This document shows positions 1 to 6,258 of a DNA stretch of 7,239 nt, one piece after another. The stretch lies in NCBI GenBank assembly GCA_938044055.1, contig CALIQO010000338.1, positions 1-7,239 on the forward strand. Reading direction: 5' to 3'. The position numbers were made by a program, and so were the translations under genes. Every line of letters begins with the position of its first letter. Within the stretch, counting starts at the first letter, position 1. The notes below the pieces were generated by a model. That model was not told the origin of the DNA. It saw nothing but the letters and a program-made list of their open reading frames with translations, and did no database searches. The DNA comes from an uncultured Saprospiraceae bacterium. Its GTDB lineage: Bacteria > Bacteroidota > Bacteroidia > Chitinophagales > Saprospiraceae.

Positions 1-1201
1 TTTCTCCATTATAGAACCAAGTATATACATCGTTTTCTCCATCAGATATGGCATCTAGAGTTACAGATTCATCTTCCATTAAAATGATTGAATCTGGGCT
101 TTCATACAATTGATCGGTATAGGTAAAACTTGATCTATCTTTAAATACAGGATATAGCAATTCTATTTCTTCATGAGGAAAGCCATTATTCCTTAAATTG
201 AGAAAATTCATTTTATCAAAAGACGTGAAATCTCCTATGCCTGTAAGGCGATTGTTTTCTGCTTTAATCTCCTTAAACACTTCAGGGTTAAAAAAATTAG
301 GATTAAGTATTCCTGAGAATTGATTGTTGGAAATCTTTAGGTCTAATAGTTTAGGAAGTGTATTGTCTATCATAGAAGATAAATCTCCAGTCAACTTATT
401 TCCTATAACATTGAATACGATCAATTCCTCATTGTCAAATATAGCGCCAGGTACTTCTCCTTCTAAATTAGCATTTTCAAGAATCAATCTTGTAAGGGTT
501 GGTATTGAAGATATCCACTCCGGGAAAGAAGATGGATCGAATTTCTGATCGCTAATTGATAAAGTAGTGAGATTCATAGAAGAGAGATTAGGTATAGTTC
601 CAGATATGCCATTTTCTCTTAATACAATTGTTGAAAGATTTAATTCTGAAAACCACTCTGGAATAGGTCCATTAATTATTACCTTGACTAGTACCAATGA
701 CTCAAGTACCGGTAATTCTTTCACCCAAGTAGACCAATCTCCAAGTTTTACATTCATCCAGATGTCCAGTTGACGAAGTGAAGTAAGACCACTTAAATCA
801 GGAATTTCATATGCTGAATTGTCAATTGTATTGAATCCATTAATTGATAATACTTTCAATTTTTTTAATTGGTTTATTTCTGCAGGAAGCGTACCGATCA
901 CTTTCTGATTGGTCATACCTAATGATTCCAGTTCACTGAGCTTTCCTATTTCAGCAGGAATACTTCCTTCCATTCCTATATCTCTACTTCTTAGATTAAT
1001 ATGTGAAACACTTCCTTCTCTCCAACTTAAACCATCCCATTCAGCAATAGGTCCTGTCCAGTCATATACTTCCCAGTTAGGGCCATCCATAGCTTGCCAG
1101 AAGACTTTAAGATTGAGCGAGTCTTGTTCGTTAAATGGTTGTGAAATAAGAGATAGAGAATATATAATATAGGAGAGTAGGAGTAAGATAATTTTTTTCA
1201 T
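1..1201 (-). CDS. secreted leucine-rich-repeat protein, C-terminus cut off by window edge
   Basis: The minus-strand frame opens with ATG at 1199-1201 and stays open to base 1, giving 400 residues without a stop. Residues 1-20 form a Sec signal peptide (two Lys, then a Leu/Ile-rich core) with likely cleavage at Ser20|Gln21, a common Bacteroidota site. Residues 27-60 match the N-terminal cap of Bacteroidota LRR proteins (DSLxL, then AMDGPNW, then a Trp-rich stretch ending in AEWDGLSW). Plant-type LRRs follow from about 65 to 345, recognisable by repeated G-x-I/L/V-P elements (GSIPAEIG, GTLPAEIN, GPIPEWF, GTIPNL, GEVPGAIF). From about residue 368 an Ig-like or PKD-like domain begins (SVTLDAISDGEN, then YTWFYNG) and is cut by the edge. 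LRR proteins of this kind usually bind proteins or glycans at the cell surface; the ligand is unknown. A C-terminal secretion signal (type IX) could lie outside the window. No clear promoter or Shine-Dalgarno site was seen upstream. Confidence 0.88.
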   Translation of the reverse strand, partial: MKKIILLLLSYIIYSLSLISQPFNEQDSLNLKVFWQAMDGPNWEVYDWTGPIAEWDGLSWREGSVSHINLRSRDIGMEGSIPAEIGKLSELESLGMTNQKVIGTLPAEINQLKKLKVLSINGFNTIDNSAYEIPDLSGLTSLRQLDIWMNVKLGDWSTWVKELPVLESLVLVKVIINGPIPEWFSELNLSTIVLRENGISGTIPNLSSMNLTTLSISDQKFDPSSFPEWISSIPTLTRLILENANLEGEVPGAIFDNEELIVFNVIGNKLTGDLSSMIDNTLPKLLDLKISNNQFSGILNPNFFNPEVFKEIKAENNRLTGIGDFTSFDKMNFLNLRNNGFPHEEIELLYPVFKDRSSFTYTDQLYESPDSIILMEDESVTLDAISDGENDVYTWFYNGE

Positions 1202-1273
1202 GGCTCTATGGTTTTTTAGAAAAATAAACCACTTAAGTACTAATTTACTCCACAACTTTGTACTTGATAAGAT

Positions 1274-1528
1274 TCACTTAGTAAATGAACTTTTCACGGT
1301 CTCAGATGAATATCGATATCTATACAGGAATCATGAAATCAGAATTATAATAATGGCATACCATGATAAACCTATTGTATGCCCTGCATCAGAATGAGCC
1401 GTGGTTGCATGAACTGCATCGAAGAAAAATCCTGCGTATGTTTATTCTGACAGATAGCTAGGCTTATCCACAAGTACTACTGTAACGCCTAGTATCATTG
1501 CAAGGAGCAAAACAGAAAATTTATTTCT
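1274..1528 (-). pseudogene. remnant of a DoxX-like family membrane protein (C-terminal half, two in-frame stops)
   Basis: One minus-strand frame, read through two stops, gives a recognisable DoxX-like C-terminal half. It begins near KFSVLLLAMILGVTVVL, then has SYLSE, a TAA at 1442-1444, TYAGFFFDAVHATTAHSD, a hydrophobic stretch (WYAIIIILIS), a TGA at 1331-1333, FLYRYRY, and a final TGA at 1274-1276. DoxX-like proteins carry a KILGV helix followed by an E-W-x-Y-A-G-F-F-F-D motif and a last helix ending in FLYR. Here the Trp of EWxYAGFFFD is replaced by TAA, and the second stop falls where the final helix should continue. The N-terminal half is missing: the frame is closed by a stop at 1529-1531. 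The match rests on motif recognition from memory, not on a search. The family is a small four-helix inner-membrane protein of uncertain function. Two independent nonsense changes and the lost start argue for a pseudogene rather than sequencing error. Confidence 0.62.
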
Positions 1529-1689
1529 TTATGATATTCATCGCGAACTTTTAATAAGGCATCTTGTGAGTCATATTCTATCAATAAAATGAAAGAGACA
1601 TTATCTGAGTATCGATCGACAATGTCATTTAATGCAAGGATTTCCGCTCTACAAGGTGCGCCCTCTGCTGCCAACTTGGAGATAAGATT
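1495..1689 (-). pseudogene. remnant of a TlpA-type thioredoxin-like protein (central fragment, active site lost)
   Basis: A 64-codon minus-strand frame, bounded upstream by TAA at 1690-1692 and ending in TGA at 1495-1497, has no start codon of its own but reads as the core of a TlpA/AhpC-TSA thioredoxin. Visible elements are AAEGAPCRAEILALNDIVDRY, then SDNVSFI, then YDSQDALLKVRDEYHKE. In the family the first part is normally F-W-A-x-W-C-x-P-C-R-x-E-I-P-x-L-N. Here the first catalytic Cys is Gly (GGC, one base from TGC), the preceding Trp is Glu, an expected Trp is Leu (TTG, one base from TGG) and the Pro after EI is Leu. The second Cys survives. The N-terminal strand-helix part and the C-terminal cis-Pro region are absent. 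Family members reduce disulfides or support cytochrome c maturation in the periplasm; this copy could not. It overlaps the DoxX-like remnant by 34 bases in another frame, which suggests indels or a deletion joined the two. Confidence 0.65.
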
Positions 1690-1844
1690 TTACTTCTAAA
1701 TATATTCCGGTATTTAAAATCACGTATTTAAGTTGTAGATTGTTGCACGTTGTAATGTAGCTGATTCAAGTTTCATTAAGATTTAAGATGAAGTTTCCCC
1801 AAGAAACCAACATTGTAAAATCTAAAATGACTTAAAAAGATAGC
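1690..1844 (+). other. leader region of the response regulator gene
   Basis: These 155 AT-rich bases separate the thioredoxin remnant from the GTG start of the response regulator and must hold its promoter if it is transcribed alone. I found no convincing Bacteroidota promoter (TTG, about 19 bases, TAnnTTTG) and no strong Shine-Dalgarno; only an A-rich AAAAAGA precedes the start. A nested direct repeat at 1768-1797 is the only visible structure. Confidence 0.4.
1768..1797. repeat. nested direct repeat upstream of the response regulator
   Basis: AAGTTTC occurs at 1768-1774 and again at 1791-1797, 23 bp apart. Between them lies a perfect tandem 7-mer, TTAAGAT at 1776-1782 and 1783-1789. The block ends 47 bp before the GTG start of the regulator. 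The repeats are seen directly. That they bind a regulator, for example the gene's own product, is only a guess; in AT-rich DNA short repeats also arise by chance or slippage. Confidence 0.4.
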
Positions 1845-2471
1845 GTGAAGCGGATTGCACATATTGAAGATGAACCGATGATAAGAGAAAGTGTGGCTGT
1901 TATCATCCACGCTAAAACCAACCATAAAGTAGTCTATTCTTGTGAGTCTATAGAAGATTTTCTCGAGACTTATGATAAAAAAGTAATACCTGATATTCTA
2001 TTACTTGACATCGGTTTACCCGGCCTCAGTGGTATAGAAGGCATAACTCAGATTCTACAAAAGATACCGACTGTAGATATCATCATGTTCTCTACTTATG
2101 AAGAAACCGATAAAATCTATGATGCCTTGTGTGCGGGTGCTTGCTCATATGTATCTAAACGCAGCTCGCCGATTAAGGTTATGGAAGCCATTAATGTGGT
2201 AGCAGATGGAGGAGCCTACATGTCACCTGTCATTGCTAAGAAAATATCGACGTATTTTACCTCTCTTAAAAAGAAGTCCAAGGTTGAACTTTCTGATAGA
2301 CAGAAGGAGGTTATTGAGCTCATCGCACAAGGCATAAGTCAGATAGAAATCGGAAAGCGATTGTTCATATCTCACAATACGGTTAAAACCCACGTAAAAC
2401 GAATCTACGAATTGTTGAACATCAACTCTAAGGCAGACTTACTCAAGAAGTATTACGGTGGAGAGATTTAG
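1845..2471 (+). CDS. NarL/LuxR-type response regulator
   Basis: This 208-residue protein is a DNA-binding response regulator of the usual length for the NarL/FixJ family. Residues 3-120 are a receiver domain: acidic pair Glu8-Asp9, phosphoacceptor Asp55 (DILLLDIGLPGLSG), switch Ser83 in IMFSTYEE, and Tyr102 and Lys105 in SYVSK. A linker leads to a LuxR-type HTH at about 149-203 (LSDRQKEVIELIAQG, then EIGKRLFISHNTVKTHVKRIY), with the recognition helix near 176-190. All residues needed for phosphorylation look intact. The GTG start is forced: a stop lies four codons upstream (1833-1835), and the next Met (residue 12) would remove the acidic pair. The gene converges on the sensor kinase across an 18-bp gap. 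NarL-type regulators are the normal partners of HisKA_3 kinases, so that kinase is the best candidate to phosphorylate it; its target genes are not shown by the sequence. Confidence 0.95.
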   Translation: MKRIAHIEDEPMIRESVAVIIHAKTNHKVVYSCESIEDFLETYDKKVIPDILLLDIGLPGLSGIEGITQILQKIPTVDIIMFSTYEETDKIYDALCAGACSYVSKRSSPIKVMEAINVVADGGAYMSPVIAKKISTYFTSLKKKSKVELSDRQKEVIELIAQGISQIEIGKRLFISHNTVKTHVKRIYELLNINSKADLLKKYYGGEI

Positions 2472-2489
2472 TGCGTAAATAAGTGCGGA

Positions 2490-5400
2490 TCACACCTTGA
2501 GTACAACCTCGCATCCTTCTTCCCAGTTTATCTGTAGCGATGCATTTATCTTATCGGCTCTCATCTTCATATTAGACAGGCCTAAGCCGGATGTGTTAAT
2601 CGATGAAGGATCTACAGATCCATTGTCTTTAATCCGAAGTTGAAGTTTACCAGATTTTTCGTGCAGTTCGATGATTACTAGATCACCGTTGCTGTATTTT
2701 AAAGCATTGGCAATGGCTTCTTTAAATATAAGGTAGATATTCTGCCTGACATCTGGCGCCAGCTTATGCTTATGGGTGAAATCGTCGTGCTTAAAATCAA
2801 ACCCTATTTTTCTTCCTTCGAACTGGTCGGCAAGATAATCGAGCATACGATCTGCTAGACTCATAGTATCGTCTTTCCTAGAATCAATCGCCCAGACGGT
2901 GTCTCTCATCCGTTCCATAGCGGTACGCGACAGATCACTTACTTTGCTGAATTTCTCCTGATCTGCCTCTTCTGCCGTCATACTTATAACATCTGTCTGC
3001 CAGGCCAGAGAGGACAATAAGGTACCTACATCATCATGAAGGTCGCTGGATATTTTAGTTCTTAACCTCTGGTAACGCAACAATTGATTGACCCTATATC
3101 GATACAGGCCATAAAACATAGAAACGACTAAGCATCCATATAACATGTAAGACCACCAGGTTGCGTACCATGGCGGACGGATACGGAATGCCTGTTCTGT
3201 AATCTCTTCACTCCATCTTCCTTCAGCTGACAGAGCCCGTGCCCTAAATTTATACTTCCCTGGATCTAGATTCGTGAAGTGTATGGTGTTTTCTTGACCC
3301 ATATCTACCCAGTCATCTGAAAATCCTTGCAATTGATAATACAAGCTTACATTTTTTAGTTGAGCGTTGAGACAGCCCAACTCAAATCCAATGTTTCTTA
3401 TCTCGCTACTTAGGTCTAACGTTGGTTTATAATAGATAGACTGTGCGATGATGTCATCATGCTGAGAGGGATTTAGTTTTTTGCGGTTGGAATATATTTC
3501 AGAGATCACAACATTAGATGGAGGAGCCATCCTCTGAATTTCTTCAGGAGAAAAATGATAGGGTATTTTTCTATGGGTATAATATATGTTTCCTAGGCTG
3601 TCTGAAAAGCTTCCGGCATTGATATGGAACCGATTGAGATGTAGAGTAGAATATCGTGCCACAACGGTATCGTTCTGGATGTGGTGTATGCCATTGCCAT
3701 TGGCCATCCACATATCACCATTCTCTCCTTCATGCATGCATAAAAATGTGAATGTTTTATCATCTTTTTTTTCAATATATTCGATACTGCCATCTTCCGG
3801 ATTCCATATGTTCAGACTTGTTTTTGTGGAGAAATAAACCCTTCCTGTTGATGGGTTTTCATAAATTTTATAAATAGAGTTAGAGCTCAATTTGCCTTGA
3901 GTGAAATATTCTGCTTCCATATGGGACAAGGTGGTATCCATCGGGTTGTATATATAAACGCCGTTATCGGCTGTCGACAATGCAATCGTTCCGTTTTTTA
4001 GTAAGCATAAATCTGTAGACCGCTGGCTTGCAATGGTATCCATTCCTTTGATTCGTAAGAGTTGGTTAGGGTAGTGCCAGCTTTCTTTCTCTAGATCAAA
4101 GTAAGCAAGTTTAGCTGTAGTCCATATCCTCATATGATCATCCTGGTTTATAGCTCTTATGATACCATAACCATTGAAATCATAAGTCTCGATGCCTTGA
4201 TCAACTTGCTTACGGAATAGTTTCTGTGAACGGTTTTCATAAAACCAGAATGCATTTTCAGTATCCCAGAATACTGGAGATACAACTACATACATCCAAT
4301 CTCTATCTATTTTCTCGAATTCAGGGATCGGCGACTTCAATCCCATTACTTGTCGATAGTTGGACTTTTTTATGATGAAACTAGAAGCCTGGTTTCCTCT
4401 TAAATCACCCATCACTTGCAGTAAATCGTCGAGGGTTCTCTGTTTAATAAAGGTGTCCGTAACCATAGCATATCCACCACCTAGAGATTCCGATGCATAC
4501 CATAGACTACCATCTTCTTCTGTGATGATTTCTGTAATGCGTCCTTCCGTTACGGTAGAATTGTTTTCTACATCATAAGCATGACGCGTCATGTGCTTGT
4601 TCTTAAGATTGTACTGGAACAGTTGATCATAAGTAGCCAACCATATATATTCATTTTCATCGTAGTGAATCTTATAGATGTCTTCGCCTTGGAATAAGTC
4701 ATTACTTGATATTTTCCTATCTTTCATAGACAGGATCTCTATAGATGAACCCGATTGATCTCCATAGCCCATCCAGATATTTCCATCTGGCCCATACTCT
4801 ATGCATTCTGGTATTCTATCTAGAGAAATCAATTCTCCTTCACCTGGTATACGTAGGTCAGGAATATAAATTCCTTTAGATGTAAGAAATGCTAGCGGTT
4901 TAGACCGACCGCCGATCGATCTATAAATCCCATCTTCTTTATGCGTTTCAGAATTGATAGGATGCCTTATAAATGTATTGTTTTTATAGTCGAATCGGAC
5001 TATTCCATGGTGTTCTGTTCCGACCCACAATTGCCCGAGACTGTCAGACCGCAAAGTATTGATCCTAGAACCTGGAACTTGATCTATATCATTACCGATT
5101 TCTATATAGTCGAATATGTCTTTTCTAGGAAAGTAGCGTATAAGGCCTTGGTTGAGTGTTCCGATCCAGATGGTTCCATCTTGATCCAGTTCCATACAAG
5201 AAAGGGCAGCGGCAAGGATGGAAGTAGTATCCTGCTGGCTGGGTTTAAAGATCTTCATTTCATAGCCGTTCCATCGATTCAGGCCATCTATGGAAGCAAT
5301 CCAGATGAATCCGGAAGAATCTTTCAGTATACTTCCATCGGAATAAGATCCTTGGTTGCTGATGTTGGTGTTGATTTTATTTAACCGAAAAAACTCTAAA

Positions 5401-5504
5401 TCTTGCGATTTAAGAACGCCAAAGCATAGATGAAGGCACAATATTACTATTACTGTTCTTGTCAGTTTTCTCACTTTGGGCTCAGATGATTTTTCTTGCT
5501 GCAC
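2490..5504 (-). CDS. sensor histidine kinase with Reg_prop propellers, Y_Y_Y domain and HisKA_3 core
   Basis: This 1004-residue protein has the sensor layout of Bacteroidota hybrid two-component systems but lacks the fused receiver and AraC domains. An N-terminal signal sequence or anchor (about 11-33, ending KSQ) is followed by roughly a dozen Reg_prop-like motifs from 59 to 656 (FIWIASIDGLNRW, TIWIGTLNQGLIRY, QLWVGTEHHGIVRF, NIWMGYG, YIWLATYDQLFQY, SLWYASE, MRIWTT, DMWMANGNGI), enough for two seven-bladed periplasmic propellers. A Y_Y_Y domain (about 700-776: YYQLQGFSDDW, then YKFRARA) precedes one transmembrane helix (783-801). The cytoplasmic part has a HisKA_3 dimerisation helix with phosphoacceptor His823 (SDLHDDVGTLLSSL), then a HATPase with N-box Asn933 (KEAIANALKYS), G1 DNG at 960-962 and G2 GLGLSN at 973-978. 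It should autophosphorylate in response to an extracytoplasmic ligand that cannot be read from sequence. The start is GTG; another GTG at 5472-5474 (residue 11) would give a cleaner 23-residue signal peptide. Its likely partner is the convergent NarL-type regulator. Confidence 0.95.
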   Translation of the reverse strand: MQQEKSSEPKVRKLTRTVIVILCLHLCFGVLKSQDLEFFRLNKINTNISNQGSYSDGSILKDSSGFIWIASIDGLNRWNGYEMKIFKPSQQDTTSILAAALSCMELDQDGTIWIGTLNQGLIRYFPRKDIFDYIEIGNDIDQVPGSRINTLRSDSLGQLWVGTEHHGIVRFDYKNNTFIRHPINSETHKEDGIYRSIGGRSKPLAFLTSKGIYIPDLRIPGEGELISLDRIPECIEYGPDGNIWMGYGDQSGSSIEILSMKDRKISSNDLFQGEDIYKIHYDENEYIWLATYDQLFQYNLKNKHMTRHAYDVENNSTVTEGRITEIITEEDGSLWYASESLGGGYAMVTDTFIKQRTLDDLLQVMGDLRGNQASSFIIKKSNYRQVMGLKSPIPEFEKIDRDWMYVVVSPVFWDTENAFWFYENRSQKLFRKQVDQGIETYDFNGYGIIRAINQDDHMRIWTTAKLAYFDLEKESWHYPNQLLRIKGMDTIASQRSTDLCLLKNGTIALSTADNGVYIYNPMDTTLSHMEAEYFTQGKLSSNSIYKIYENPSTGRVYFSTKTSLNIWNPEDGSIEYIEKKDDKTFTFLCMHEGENGDMWMANGNGIHHIQNDTVVARYSTLHLNRFHINAGSFSDSLGNIYYTHRKIPYHFSPEEIQRMAPPSNVVISEIYSNRKKLNPSQHDDIIAQSIYYKPTLDLSSEIRNIGFELGCLNAQLKNVSLYYQLQGFSDDWVDMGQENTIHFTNLDPGKYKFRARALSAEGRWSEEITEQAFRIRPPWYATWWSYMLYGCLVVSMFYGLYRYRVNQLLRYQRLRTKISSDLHDDVGTLLSSLAWQTDVISMTAEEADQEKFSKVSDLSRTAMERMRDTVWAIDSRKDDTMSLADRMLDYLADQFEGRKIGFDFKHDDFTHKHKLAPDVRQNIYLIFKEAIANALKYSNGDLVIIELHEKSGKLQLRIKDNGSVDPSSINTSGLGLSNMKMRADKINASLQINWEEGCEVVLKV

Positions 5505-5531
5505 ATAAGTCTGAATATGTGATTTATATAA

Positions 5532-6152
5532 TCAGTTGCGTACTTGATTCAATGGGAAAGTAATGAATAATTGATTGATGTCGGTGTTAATAATACCTTT
5601 ATTTTTTAAGATAACATCCTTCACTCGTCCTGAAAAATTCATTAAAGTATCACAAGATTTTCCAGCAATGCATATGGATATGGTTCTGGTTGTATGATTC
5701 AAGTTAAGGATTAAAGTGTCAGGTGTGTAAGGGTGGTTGTTTATGTAACTCATTATGGATAGCAATAGGTGTTGTCCTTCAGGAGATATCTTTAGACTCA
5801 GGAAGGGTTGATTCGCTTTAATTTCTATAGGAGTTTTATCTATCAATAATTTAGCAAGCATCCAATTAGAAACGATGCCTACAAGGGTCTGACCTGATAT
5901 CGGCGTATGTATCTGATTCATACTTCTGATATCAAGTAAGTGGGCGACAGCAAGCCATGGTCTATTAGTGGTTTCTTTCTTCTGCTTAAGGACGGTCGCC
6001 CAACCTAGGAATAAGTCATTACGCAATTCATTTTGCTGCCGAAATCCATCTACTTGAGAAAACATAAATTGATTTTGCTTGAGCTTTATAAGCCATTGAA
6101 AGGCCAATAAGACCACGATGGTGATGCTCAAGTATATCATAAAAATGGTCAT
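5532..6152 (-). CDS. membrane-anchored protein resembling a degenerate histidine-kinase core
   Basis: I do not recognise a named family for this 206-residue protein. Residues 3-20 form one N-terminal transmembrane helix (MIYLSITIVVLLAFQWL), followed by a charged, probably cytoplasmic helical stretch (FRQQNELRNDLFLGWATVLKQ, 37-57). Residues about 108-203 read like a worn HATPase fold: IEIKANQPFLSLKISPEGQ, then LLLSIMSYINNHPYTP where kinases have an N-box, then strands LILNLN and TISICIAG, and a final strand LFITFPL. The G1 DxG motif is absent (AGKSCD in its place), no G2 glycine loop is visible, and no phosphoacceptor His box is evident, so it should not phosphorylate. It starts with ATG, lies 27 bp upstream of the sensor kinase on the same strand and in the same frame, and is probably co-transcribed with it. 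A role as pseudokinase partner is inference; a broken ancestral kinase or an unrelated membrane protein is also possible. Its reality as a gene is better supported than its function. Confidence 0.75.
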   Translation of the reverse strand: MTIFMIYLSITIVVLLAFQWLIKLKQNQFMFSQVDGFRQQNELRNDLFLGWATVLKQKKETTNRPWLAVAHLLDIRSMNQIHTPISGQTLVGIVSNWMLAKLLIDKTPIEIKANQPFLSLKISPEGQHLLLSIMSYINNHPYTPDTLILNLNHTTRTISICIAGKSCDTLMNFSGRVKDVILKNKGIINTDINQLFITFPLNQVRN

Positions 6153-6258
6153 TTCAGGTGGCTGATTTTTATAGGATGAGTGCGTTTAAAACCATAGGAC
6201 TTTTACTGTAAGACTCGCCTTTATATCATTTGTTTTCATTTTAAAGAAGAATTACATT
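6153..6258. other. spacer between the S74 protein gene and the kinase operon
   Basis: These 106 bases follow the stop of the S74 gene and precede the ATG of the 206-residue gene on the minus strand. They would have to contain a promoter if the kinase pair is transcribed separately. An imperfect inverted repeat at 6199-6215 (ACTTTTAC, T, GTAAGACT, with one C-C mismatch) is present but is not followed by a T run, so I do not call it a terminator. No clear TAnnTTTG promoter was seen. Confidence 0.4.

Noticed and set aside
324..1172. Several plus-strand ORFs of 68-87 codons
   Set aside because: They are antisense shadows of the LRR coding frame, which is open for all 400 codons with a signal peptide and repeated G-x-I-P motifs.
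1202..1300. Bacteroidota-type promoter for the LRR gene
   Set aside because: No TAnnTTTG element with a TTG about 19 bases upstream could be found on the minus strand; near matches had two or more mismatches.
1200..1397. Plus-strand 65-codon ORF starting within the LRR gene's start codon
   Set aside because: It runs antisense through the DoxX-like remnant, has no recognisable domain or ribosome site, and its ATG arises only because CATG is palindromic.
2471..2489. Bidirectional terminator between the convergent genes
   Set aside because: The 18-bp gap contains only a direct repeat of GTGCG, not a stable inverted repeat with flanking T runs.
4941..5384. Plus-strand 147-codon ORF opposite the kinase propeller
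   Set aside because: The opposite strand carries clear Reg_prop motifs in this stretch, and the plus-strand product shows no domain or compositional sign of a real protein.
6199..6215. Inverted repeat as a terminator for the S74 gene
   Set aside because: The arms carry a mismatch, contain few G-C pairs, and no T run follows on the minus strand.
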